Shown here: positions 18,175-26,060 of the stretch, in pieces
How positions within the stretch are numbered: position 1 is the stretch's first letter
Layout: the number at the start of each line of letters is the position of its first letter
Assembly: GCA_018608435.1 (NCBI GenBank)
Contig: JABAZV010000016.1
Coordinates: 783 to 50,069, forward strand
DNA length: 49,287 nucleotides
Source: Patescibacteria group bacterium
GTDB lineage: Bacteria; Patescibacteriota; Minisyncoccia; Phycocordibacterales; UBA918
Direction: 5' to 3'
Made by a program: the position numbers and the translations under genes
The notes under the pieces: model-generated
Told to the model about the DNA's origin: nothing
What the model saw: only the letters and a program-made list of their open reading frames with translations
Database searches by the model: none

Positions 18175-19260
18175 TTACTCAAATGCGCGCAAGGCGGCAC
18201 CTAGTGCGACTGTAAAAGTTGGACCGACTTCATGCATCGTATCTTCCATAAAAGCAGGGTATGAAATCTTCGAAAAAGGATTAGATTTGAATACAGGTTT
18301 TTCAAGAGAATTCTGCAGGTGGGAATCTATACCCGGAAACAACGCACCTCCGCCAGAAAGATAAACCGTATCAATACTGACACCAGATCTCTTTTCATAC
18401 TCGGCAATAACTTGCCTAAACTCACGAAAAGCTCGATCGTAACTTCGGTTATGCGCACTTTTAATCTTAGAGAACTGATCTTCGTCGCTACTGGCCATAT
18501 ACTTCTTGTCTTCAGCGGTAGCAAAATCTATTTCCAGATCATCCGCAATAGCTTTAGTTGCTAAAGTACCTCCAGCACGAATACGATACATACGCATAAG
18601 AAGACCTTTTTGCGCTATATAAAGCTTAGCCGAAGAAGCACCCAAGTCTACAATTGCGACATGATCTTCACTTTTCCTATATAAACTACGAATAGTACTA
18701 AAGCATTCTATTTCAGTTGGAGGATTTTTCATTCCAGCGAATTGCATGAGTATTTTAAAACGCTCTAGAGCATTGTTTTGAATAGCTGCGATCAAAACGT
18801 TGTGTTTTTCATCATTAGAATCCTCAAGCTTATCAAGACCAACCTCAGCCCAGTCTAGAGTAACCTCGCTAAGAGAAGCCGGTATAACCTTACGTGCTTC
18901 AACACGAACCATGGAAGACAAATCTGAATCAGGTGGGGCATCGATACTGACATTAGTAACAAAACTAGATGACAGTGGCATAGCAAAAACTCCACTACGT
19001 GACTTTACTGCAGACTCACGAATAACATCAACCAAAGCCTGCTGCTCTTCTTTGGGTTCTAAATTTACCGATTTACCGATTTCTTTACCAACATAGGGAC
19101 CGAGCTGTATTTCACCGTACGTGAGCAAAGTTAGAACATCTTTACGATCCTCAATCTCAACTACTTTTACCGAAGAAGAACCAATATCAATACCAACAAC
19201 ACTGCTGGCTGACTGCTGGCTTTCTTTAATGGAAGAAACTATGTTGTTTAAAAAACTCAT
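18175..19260 (-). CDS. pilM: Actin-like pilus assembly protein
   Basis: Cytoplasmic actin-fold ATPase that binds PilN and organises the pilus machine. 361 residues. Seen: the phosphate-1 loop VVGIDIGSSSVKVVEIE, a second phosphate loop AIVDLGASSAKLYI and the adenosine motif VYLSGGGALFPGID, all as in PilM. An extended -10 (TGCTAAAAT on the minus strand) lies 11 bases upstream of the ATG, divergent from comF. It starts the pilus locus. Confidence 0.95.
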   Translation of the reverse strand: MSFLNNIVSSIKESQQSASSVVGIDIGSSSVKVVEIEDRKDVLTLLTYGEIQLGPYVGKEIGKSVNLEPKEEQQALVDVIRESAVKSRSGVFAMPLSSSFVTNVSIDAPPDSDLSSMVRVEARKVIPASLSEVTLDWAEVGLDKLEDSNDEKHNVLIAAIQNNALERFKILMQFAGMKNPPTEIECFSTIRSLYRKSEDHVAIVDLGASSAKLYIAQKGLLMRMYRIRAGGTLATKAIADDLEIDFATAEDKKYMASSDEDQFSKIKSAHNRSYDRAFREFRQVIAEYEKRSGVSIDTVYLSGGGALFPGIDSHLQNSLEKPVFKSNPFSKISYPAFMEDTMHEVGPTFTVALGAALRAFE

Positions 19261-19271
19261 ATGTTGATGTT

Positions 19272-19297
19272 ATTTTAGCACGGCGAGTTGTTATACT
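19272..19297. promoter_or_regulatory. Divergent pilM / comF promoter region
   Basis: On the minus strand TGCTAAAAT is an extended -10 for pilM. On the plus strand TATACT (19292-19297) is 8 bases before the comF ATG. The two transcripts would start almost back to back, with very short leaders. Confidence 0.55.
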
Positions 19298-19305
19298 TTT
19301 ATTTA

Positions 19306-19917
19306 ATGTTGAAGTTACTCACAGTACTGTTAGACGAAATATTTCCACCAAGCACAGAAGAGGGACTGCTTCGTGATGCTTCAAAAACTGATCTCAACCG
19401 AACCTTTCAACCAGACTGGTACAAGGGCGTACAATTTTTGGCACATTATGGAGATCCTTTAATACGTGCAGCAGTCACTGAAAATAAGTTTGGCGGGAGT
19501 GAGCGAGCAGCTTTTCTATTGTCTAGTCTATTAGAAAGATGGATTTGTTCGCACGAAAAAGCAAGCTTTACTTTTATTCCCATACCGCTTGGAAAAAAAC
19601 GTATGCGCGAGCGTGGCTATAATCAGGTAGAAAGCATACTGGATCAACTACCGGTAAATGTTACGGTAAATCGTAAATGCTTAATACGCAAAAAAGAAAC
19701 AGCACCGCAGGCAGACTTAAAGCGAAAAGAAAGATTGAGTAATTTGATTGACGCTTTTGAATGCACTATTTATGAGTCAAATTTACCAACTCCACACCAC
19801 GTCGTATTGCTCGATGATGTTGTCACTACTGGCGCAACGATGGCGGCGGCACGAGCTTCGCTCGCGCCGCACGTACCACCAAATTGTAAAATACACTGCC
19901 TTGCCATTGCACACTAA
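19306..19917 (+). CDS. comF: ComF-family phosphoribosyltransferase
   Basis: 203 residues. ComF proteins act with the DNA-uptake machinery in competence; the biochemical role is still vague. Seen: FIPIPLGKKRMRERGYNQVE, the ComF core, and the PRPP-binding loop VVLLDDVVTTGATM. The N-terminal zinc ribbon of longer ComF proteins is absent (only LDEIFPPS). I start at ATG 19306 because the track start TTG 19288 lies upstream of and overlaps the -10 box. Its divergent placement beside the pilus genes fits DNA uptake by a type IV pilus. Confidence 0.88.
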   Translation: MLKLLTVLLDEIFPPSTEEGLLRDASKTDLNRTFQPDWYKGVQFLAHYGDPLIRAAVTENKFGGSERAAFLLSSLLERWICSHEKASFTFIPIPLGKKRMRERGYNQVESILDQLPVNVTVNRKCLIRKKETAPQADLKRKERLSNLIDAFECTIYESNLPTPHHVVLLDDVVTTGATMAAARASLAPHVPPNCKIHCLAIAH

Positions 19918-20038
19918 ATCAAACACAAACAGCAACCTGAAACAAACCATGCACCGAAACTCTTCTTTAATCTTGCGAAACATCACTCGTCCTGTTTCTG
20001 ATTAGCTGAATAGATTTTGACCTCAACTATTTGACGGA

Positions 20039-20500
20039 TCATTCTTTTGTGCCGTCAATTATTTTTTTCGCCACGCCATAACTGCGTGTATCTTTTTTTA
20101 AATTGTATACCTTATAGATTTTGAATATCTGCAAAAAGCGTAGCAAAGCCAAACTACCAATAAAATGCGGTGCCAGCAGTGAAACGATCACCATGGCGTT
20201 GATAATAGAATATAAAGAAAGGAATTTTTTATCGGGAATGTAAACAAACACTGAACGCAAAGTAAACTCCATCAAAAAAATAATACCAAATATAATTTCA
20301 GCGTTGCGGATTAATACATGGAACGACTCACCCGCATGCAAGTAGTCAAGCGATTCAGCGACATCAAGTGCAAAAACAGCTAGCAAAAGAACATTAATAA
20401 AAAGCAATAAGTGATTGAGTAAGTAATTTTCTTTGGTGCCAATATCAAACGCTCGATCAACTGCTTCCAGAACGCGAAGCTGATTTTCAGGGAAATACAT
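20039..20500 (-). CDS. Small voltage-sensor-like membrane protein
   Basis: 153 residues, four membrane segments. The third part EIIFGIIFLMEFTLRSVF resembles S2 of voltage-gated channels. The last segment (LALLRFLQIFKIYKVYNLKKD) has Arg/Lys at roughly every third position, like an S4 voltage-sensing helix, and there is no pore domain afterwards. So it is an isolated S1-S4 module, or a truncated channel. The S3 Asp of canonical sensors is not evident (IINAMVIV). An AT-rich TTAAAAT lies just before the start. Assignment from pattern only. Confidence 0.55.
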   Translation of the reverse strand: MYFPENQLRVLEAVDRAFDIGTKENYLLNHLLLFINVLLLAVFALDVAESLDYLHAGESFHVLIRNAEIIFGIIFLMEFTLRSVFVYIPDKKFLSLYSIINAMVIVSLLAPHFIGSLALLRFLQIFKIYKVYNLKKDTRSYGVAKKIIDGTKE

Positions 20501-20616
20501 AAAAAATATTTTAACACGCTGAAACTATTTGAGACACAGTTAAGCTTTAGAGTATTCATTAATATTATTTACGTAATTAGCCAGCAAACTGTTGATTAAC
20601 CCAAATAACCAGATAA

Positions 20617-20625
20617 TGCTACTAT
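20617..20625 (+). promoter_or_regulatory. Extended -10 promoter, leaderless ltrA
   Basis: TGC-TACTAT is an extended -10 box and only six bases separate it from the ATG at 20632, so the transcript should start at the A of the start codon. Confidence 0.6.
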
Positions 20626-20631
20626 ACCCAA

Positions 20632-21852
20632 ATGACAAATCTGTACGTCAAAACATTCAGAAGTTGGTGGCAAAAACCAAAGCGCATTGCCGCTATTGAG
20701 GAAGAGCGCTCGATTAGTTTCCTTGAGATATTTAACGATTTGGCTTACGTGGTGATCGTAATTCAACTCACACATTCATTAGTTGGTCATTTGTCGTGGG
20801 AGAATGTTATTGGTTACGTTGGATTATACGCCGCTGTTTGGTTTGCCTGGGTTAATGGCAGCTTGTATCACGAGCTGCACGGCAACAACGATATTCGCTC
20901 TCGCTTTTTCACTTTTCTACAAATGTTTTTGCTTTTGTGGATGGCGGTTTTTGTGCATTCCGCACTAACACCTGAAGGCTATCAAGGATTTGCTTTTGCT
21001 TATGCAAGCTTCCTTGCCACCCTCACTTATCTTTGGTGGCGCACCGGAGTACACGATAAAGATCACCGCGAATTATCCTATCCTTACACTTTTGCTTTTT
21101 TGGGTACCACTTTGGCCATTTTGTATTCAACACAACTGCCAGTAGCGGTCGCTCATCAGGTATGGCTTGGGGCAATCGTGTTTTCTTTATGTGTCCCGTT
21201 TGTATTAATGAATCAGAAGCGAAATGTCAGCGCCGAACAAATCGAAAGCGCTCAACGAATACGATCATCGCTAGTAGAAAGATTCGGACTCCTTACCATT
21301 ATTCTACTCGGAGAGAATCTGATCTCGATTGTCACGGGAGCAACTCATATTAAATATTTCACTGCAGAATTAGTGGCGACGGTTTCACTTAGCTTAATGA
21401 TAGTCTTCGCGCTCTGGTGGGTGTACTTTGATTTCATTTCTCATCGCAAGCCAAGACAAAAAACCAACACTAGATTGACGTGGATTTATTTACACTTACC
21501 GCTCACAACCAGTATCGGTCTGACCGCCGTCGGCCTTTTAAATGTAATTGAACACCCTGATCATTTTACGCACATAGACAGATGGTTTGTGGTTGGTCCG
21601 GTAACGTTATTTTTAACTGTAGCAATGCTACTCATAAAAACGCTTGATGTGCAGAAAGAAAACTTTCCATTGTATGAGAAAGGTATCATTATGTCGTTTG
21701 TTTCAGCCATATTATTGATCCTGCTTGGAATATCAAATGCTTCACTATTACCTACCCTTGGTCTCACTCTCCTTTTCCTAATGCTGCCAGTATTCGGCGG
21801 CTTTAAGGTTTGGATAAAAAGAGCAGCGGCAAGAAAGCAGTCTGTGCAGTAA
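20632..21852 (+). CDS. ltrA: Low temperature requirement protein A family
   Basis: 406 residues with about twelve hydrophobic segments. The N-terminal signature EEERSISFLEIFNDLAYVVI followed by AAVWFAWVNGSLYHE and FGLLTIILLGENLISIV matches the LtrA family (named from a Listeria cold-growth mutant). The true function is unknown; it is a polytopic membrane protein. It is alone, faces a convergent ABC gene and appears to be leaderless. Confidence 0.88.
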   Translation: MTNLYVKTFRSWWQKPKRIAAIEEERSISFLEIFNDLAYVVIVIQLTHSLVGHLSWENVIGYVGLYAAVWFAWVNGSLYHELHGNNDIRSRFFTFLQMFLLLWMAVFVHSALTPEGYQGFAFAYASFLATLTYLWWRTGVHDKDHRELSYPYTFAFLGTTLAILYSTQLPVAVAHQVWLGAIVFSLCVPFVLMNQKRNVSAEQIESAQRIRSSLVERFGLLTIILLGENLISIVTGATHIKYFTAELVATVSLSLMIVFALWWVYFDFISHRKPRQKTNTRLTWIYLHLPLTTSIGLTAVGLLNVIEHPDHFTHIDRWFVVGPVTLFLTVAMLLIKTLDVQKENFPLYEKGIIMSFVSAILLILLGISNASLLPTLGLTLLFLMLPVFGGFKVWIKRAAARKQSVQ

Positions 21853-21947
21853 GACAAAGCATTCAGCGTATCGGGAGTAGACAGCGGTGTTCAATTAAAA
21901 CAATACAACCAGATCGTGTCTTGACTGCAGAATTATGAGCAAATTTA

Positions 21948-23444
21948 TTAACCATTAGCAGTACCCACCCCGCTCTGACTAGCCCAAAGCTTTTGGTAGG
22001 CGCCGCATGAATTTAATAATTCTTCGTGAGTACCTTCTTCTATAACCTTACCTTTATCAAGGACAACAATCTTATCAAAATCAACAATCGTTGAAAGTCG
22101 GTGAGCTATCGCGATAGTTGTTTTACCTCCTTTGGAAATCGTCTTAATCGCTTCTTGAATGCTTTGTTCAGATTTTGTATCGAGTGAAGCAGTCGCTTCA
22201 TCAAAAAGCAAAATTGGTGGATTCTTTAGCAGCATGCGTGCAATCGCAACGCGTTGTTTCTCTCCGCCTGAAAGCTTTACACCGCGCTCCCCAACTTCAG
22301 TGTCGTAGCCTTGCGGCAAACCTTCGATTAGCTCATTAATGCTCGCAAGCTTGGCTGCTTCATACACTTCTTCTTTGGTAGCGTCTGGTTTGCCGTACTG
22401 AATATTTTTAAAGATCGATTCATTGAAGAGAATACTGTCTTGCGCAACCACTCCGATGTTATTGCGCAAAGAAGTTTGGGTGATGTCTCTAATGTCGGTT
22501 CCGTCTATCGTTACCATTCCTTGATCAACATCGTAAAGACGCAACAGTAACTTTGAAACTGTCGACTTACCAGAACCAGACGCCCCAACTAGAGCCACGC
22601 TCGTGTGTGAAGGAATATCGATAGAAATACCTTTGAGAATTTGTCTGTCTTTCTTGTACGCAAACTCAACGTTCTTGATTTGTATATGACCTTTGGTGCA
22701 GCACAGTTCTGAAGCTCCTTCTTTGTCGACTACATCGTTTTCTACTTCCATCAATTTAAACATTTCATCCACGTTGGCGAGTGATTGCTTTAAACTTCGG
22801 TATAAAGCTCCGAGGAAAGAAAGTGGAATAGCCACTCGATTGAGATAGGTGGTGATGAGGACAAAATCTCCCAGTGTAGCAGCTCCGTTAAGATACTCTC
22901 GGACCGCAAGCGCCAAAAGAGCAGTTAGGTCAGCGGTAAGAATAAGACCTTGTCCCATGTTGAGATTAGCTCCTTTCTTGTTTGAGACGATTGCTGTGTC
23001 AGCCCATTTTTCGAGAGTGGATTGATATCGCTTTGATTCAAAATCTTCATTCGTAAAATACTTTACCGTTTCGTAATTCATCAAAGCATCGATCGACTGC
23101 TCACTTCCCTTATCATCACGCTTATTGGTCTCAAGCAATAATTTTTGCCGGCGGTTAGTGACAACCACCGTAAAAGTTACGTACACCAACACAAACACTC
23201 CAAAGACGGCCGCAAATATTGGCGGAAAAAACTTAATAAAAATAGCGATCACCAAACCGATTTCAATTACGGTCGGCAAGATGTTTCCTGTAAGGAAAAA
23301 GCTCAACGAACTTAAAGCGCCAGTTCCTCTGGTTACTTTTCGCGATACTCCTCCAGTAGCTTGATCGGTGTGGAACTCAACCGGCAAACTCAAAAGATGA
23401 TTAAAGACATCGAGTGAAATGAGCTGCTTTATGCCGACTGTCAC
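21948..23444 (-). CDS. ABC exporter, main part (membrane end plus ATPase)
   Basis: 498 residues. The first part continues an ABC membrane domain (HLLSLPVEFHTDQATGG, typical of the Atm1/ABCB7-like half transporters) and lacks TM1. The ATPase has Walker A GASGSGKST, Q-loop VVAQDSILFN, signature LSGGEKQR, Walker B ILLFDEATASLD and His AIAHRLST. Its GTG start overlaps the TGA of the upstream 96-codon ORF (GTGA). Together they give the usual 595-residue exporter, so one gene is split by a frame change. It is either a pseudogene, a sequencing error or a genuinely split, coupled pair. Confidence 0.85.
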   Translation of the reverse strand: MTVGIKQLISLDVFNHLLSLPVEFHTDQATGGVSRKVTRGTGALSSLSFFLTGNILPTVIEIGLVIAIFIKFFPPIFAAVFGVFVLVYVTFTVVVTNRRQKLLLETNKRDDKGSEQSIDALMNYETVKYFTNEDFESKRYQSTLEKWADTAIVSNKKGANLNMGQGLILTADLTALLALAVREYLNGAATLGDFVLITTYLNRVAIPLSFLGALYRSLKQSLANVDEMFKLMEVENDVVDKEGASELCCTKGHIQIKNVEFAYKKDRQILKGISIDIPSHTSVALVGASGSGKSTVSKLLLRLYDVDQGMVTIDGTDIRDITQTSLRNNIGVVAQDSILFNESIFKNIQYGKPDATKEEVYEAAKLASINELIEGLPQGYDTEVGERGVKLSGGEKQRVAIARMLLKNPPILLFDEATASLDTKSEQSIQEAIKTISKGGKTTIAIAHRLSTIVDFDKIVVLDKGKVIEEGTHEELLNSCGAYQKLWASQSGVGTANG

Positions 23445-23731
23445 TTTAGAAAGACGTAGTCTTTAACACCTCCGAGCAAGTCAGTTCCCCAGCGCAGAGC
23501 GAAGAAAAGTAACACCAAGAAAACGAGATGACGTACATCAACCGGGCTTGTCGCATGCTCGGCCAGAGCGTCTACCATTTCCTTTATGACGTAAGGGTTA
23601 GCGACAGAAAGAAGTCTTCCCGCCACGATCAATACGAGCGAGATTACAATCCGCCACTTAAATTGCAACAGGTAAGGCACGATCATGTATAAGTAGGATC
23701 GCTTTTTTGTCGAGGTGTTTTTAATATCCAT
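23441..23731 (-). CDS. ABC exporter, N-terminal fragment (TM1-TM2)
   Basis: 96 residues: a basic cytoplasmic start, TM1 (IVISLVLIVAGRLLSVANPY) and the beginning of TM2 (LVFLVLLFFALRWG), ending in DYVFLK before TGA. The sequence continues naturally into the downstream ORF in the -1 frame (VTVGIKQLI...). A stand-alone protein of this kind would be unusual. The frame switch occurs inside the end of TM2, a poor place for a natural protein boundary. Confidence 0.75.
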   Translation of the reverse strand: MDIKNTSTKKRSYLYMIVPYLLQFKWRIVISLVLIVAGRLLSVANPYVIKEMVDALAEHATSPVDVRHLVFLVLLFFALRWGTDLLGGVKDYVFLK

Positions 23732-23747
23732 AATTAAATTGTAATCA

Positions 23748-23784
23748 GGCTAGCACAAAAGCATCGCCTAGCGCTAGTTCTAAG
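23748..23784 (-). repeat. Dispersed hairpin repeat, copy 1
   Basis: GGCTAGCACAAAAG...GCGCTAGTTCTAA. Read on the minus strand it begins TTAGAACTAGCGC, 13 bases shared with the copy at 47970, and ends TTGTGCTAGCC. TAGC...GCTA arms can pair. It lies between the Lpd-TVP38 gene and the ABC gene. Confidence 0.5.
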
Positions 23785-23837
23785 AAAAGTAAATACTTAC
23801 TTTCACCATAATCATACTGGTTTAATGATTTTTATTA

Positions 23838-25913
23838 CTATTCCGCTCGCCACCGCTTTAGTAATTTAGAGAGCAGGAGAGAAACCGCAAATATAACTAC
23901 CGACAACGCCAAAAAACGCGGATCGAAAGTATCGAAAGAAAGTCCATTTGCGCTGAAGTGCTCGAGGTCGAGTGCGGCGCCGAGTGCAACGAAAGTAGTA
24001 AGACCAGGAATAATACCAATAAGCGTAGCGGTGAAATAAGACGACCACTTTATCTTAAGAATACCTGAACCGTAATTAGTAAGATCAAACGGTACATAGA
24101 AAAGCCTCATAAAGAGCACGGTTCCAAACGGACGCGAACGTAAAGCTTCGACCCAATTGCCAATAACAGAATCTTCAAGCTTAATATCATGGCCGAAAAA
24201 ACGACCAATCCAATAAGCGAAGTTAGCCGAAGCGTTCTCACCAATGATGGTATAAAGCACGCCCCACCAAAAGCCAAAGAGTGTACCTGAAAGAGCTGTC
24301 AGTAACGTGGCCGGGAAAAGAATCAGAGGCCGAATTGCGTAAAGCAACATATAAGTGAGCGGACCCCAAACTGTGCTGGTGAAGAAATCGACTAGACTCA
24401 AAAGGACGTCAGAATATGAAAGCTCATTCTCAATGCGATAGTGTTGGAAAGAGTAAATAAGCGCAACCCAGAAGACAAGCGCAATCACTTTTGGCGCATG
24501 ACGCTTGAAAGCACGTTTGAGATCTGACTTTAAATCTCCCGTCTGACGCGCGAAGAATTGATCGCCGGCTTTCTTTACAATCAGTGAATACGTCGGGTAA
24601 GCGTAAATAAGCGAGCGAAGTTTCCACATTGAAATCTTCTGATCAATAGCTAGCGTAAAGAGCGCGAGCGTTTCGCCAGCAGCCGGACCGATAATATGAG
24701 CGCCGAGGACAGCTCCGCTCAAACGCCTAACAATTACAATAAGCAGCCCTGAAGTGTCGTTGTCGGTTTTGGCTCGATCGTTTCGCATAAAAGGAACTTC
24801 AATGCGCATCACACGCTCTTCACCGAATTTAGAAACAGCCTCAGACCAAGACAAACCAACCTGAGCAACTTCAGGCAAAGTGTAAGTAACCTTCGGCACA
24901 GCCTTGCGCTTGTTTACCCTAAGCAAACCATGCGAAACAACTCTGGCTACAACTTGCCGCGCAGTGTCGTCGGCGGTGTGAGTAAACTTCAACATCTGCG
25001 AAACATCGCCGACAGCGTAAACATATTTGTTGCTCGTGCGATATTGACTGTCGATCATCACGCAGTGTTTGTCGGCTTCAATACCAGCTTTTTCCAAACC
25101 TTTTGGCAGATTAGGAACTCGACCAATTGCCATTAGAACTTTATCAAACGGCACAGAAAAGGTGTCCGTTATTTCTTCACCTTCTTTACGGTCGAAAATA
25201 GCTTCGTTATTTTCAACCTTTTGAATGAAAGCATTTAGCTCAATTCTTATTCCGAGCTCTTCAAATTGCTGGCGCAAAATTGGCCTAATCGCAGAATCTT
25301 CCAAGCGTGCAAATTCAGCTTCGATGGCAGTAATAGTAACCTTGCTCCCAAGCATAGCGAGTGCTTGCCCCATCTCAAGACCGATCGGTCCAGCTCCAAT
25401 AATAAGCGTTTTTTCAGGAATTGCTTCTAGCTTAAAAATGTTTTGGTTGGTAAGAACTGTACTTTCTTCAATCCCTTGCACAGCCATCATGCGTGGGCTT
25501 GAACCGGTTGCAATGATAGCTGTCTTGTAACTATACGAATTTTCACCAACACGCACATTACATGGTGCAGTAAACTCTGCCTCGCCCATCACAACCGTTA
25601 TGCCAATCTTTTCAAAGGCGGCCGGAGTTTCTTCTTTCAAGATTTCGTCGATCTTATCTCGGACGTATGAAAACGCTGCTTTGCGGTAAGAGTCGGTTTG
25701 AGTGTTTGTGCCAGCAATCTGAGTTGCTTTGCGATAAGCTTTAGCGTGATACAAAAGAGCTTTACTTGGAATGCATCCAGAGTTCGTGCATTCACCGCCA
25801 ATATGCTCGCGCTCAACCAGTAACACACTTTTGCCAACTTTAGCAAAACCAACAGCGGCGGTAAGCCCACCCGAACCCGCTCCAATTACCACTACGTCGT
25901 ACATTGTTTTCAT
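23838..25913 (-). CDS. Disulfide oxidoreductase fused to TVP38 membrane domain
   Basis: 691 residues. Residues 1-455 are a class I pyridine nucleotide-disulfide oxidoreductase (Lpd/MerA-like): FAD loop GAGSGGLTAA, redox pair Cys42/Cys47 (GGECTNSGCIPSK), NAD loop IIGAGPIGLE, FAD motif YAVGDV. The C-terminal His-Glu dyad of lipoamide dehydrogenase is absent (YAYPTYSLI). Residues about 470-691 are a TVP38/TMEM64 (DedA-like) domain (SGTLFGFWWGVL, FMRLFYVPFDLTNYGSG, IGIIPGLTTFVALG). Known fusions usually carry the membrane domain first, so here the order is reversed. Likely membrane-bound electron transfer to a disulfide; substrate unknown. Last gene of the arsR redox operon. Confidence 0.92.
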   Translation of the reverse strand: MKTMYDVVVIGAGSGGLTAAVGFAKVGKSVLLVEREHIGGECTNSGCIPSKALLYHAKAYRKATQIAGTNTQTDSYRKAAFSYVRDKIDEILKEETPAAFEKIGITVVMGEAEFTAPCNVRVGENSYSYKTAIIATGSSPRMMAVQGIEESTVLTNQNIFKLEAIPEKTLIIGAGPIGLEMGQALAMLGSKVTITAIEAEFARLEDSAIRPILRQQFEELGIRIELNAFIQKVENNEAIFDRKEGEEITDTFSVPFDKVLMAIGRVPNLPKGLEKAGIEADKHCVMIDSQYRTSNKYVYAVGDVSQMLKFTHTADDTARQVVARVVSHGLLRVNKRKAVPKVTYTLPEVAQVGLSWSEAVSKFGEERVMRIEVPFMRNDRAKTDNDTSGLLIVIVRRLSGAVLGAHIIGPAAGETLALFTLAIDQKISMWKLRSLIYAYPTYSLIVKKAGDQFFARQTGDLKSDLKRAFKRHAPKVIALVFWVALIYSFQHYRIENELSYSDVLLSLVDFFTSTVWGPLTYMLLYAIRPLILFPATLLTALSGTLFGFWWGVLYTIIGENASANFAYWIGRFFGHDIKLEDSVIGNWVEALRSRPFGTVLFMRLFYVPFDLTNYGSGILKIKWSSYFTATLIGIIPGLTTFVALGAALDLEHFSANGLSFDTFDPRFLALSVVIFAVSLLLSKLLKRWRAE

Positions 25914-25959
25914 AAATTACTCTACTTGATTTTATCGTCTTCTAATTTTATTTAACTTC

Positions 25960-26058
25960 TCACTCCCTAACACCAAACGGCACAACTCTTTGCTTGCGCG
26001 CCACCCGTGCTGAGTTTTTTTGGCAGAGTTTACAAATTGTAGTGTTTTGTTCTGACAT
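25960..26058 (-). CDS. Tiny CxxC protein in the redox operon
   Basis: 32 residues, too short for the track. It reads MSEQNTTICKLCQKNSARVA then RKQRVVPFGVRE. The ATG is 2 bases after the TAA of the CcdA-DUF3179 gene, so translation can be coupled, and the oxidoreductase starts 46 bases after its stop. A single CxxC followed by a basic stretch suggests half a zinc knuckle (dimer) or a small redox-active peptide. It may be spurious, but the tight junction and a sensible composition argue for a gene. Confidence 0.45.
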   Translation of the reverse strand: MSEQNTTICKLCQKNSARVARKQRVVPFGVRE

Positions 26059-26060
26059 GA

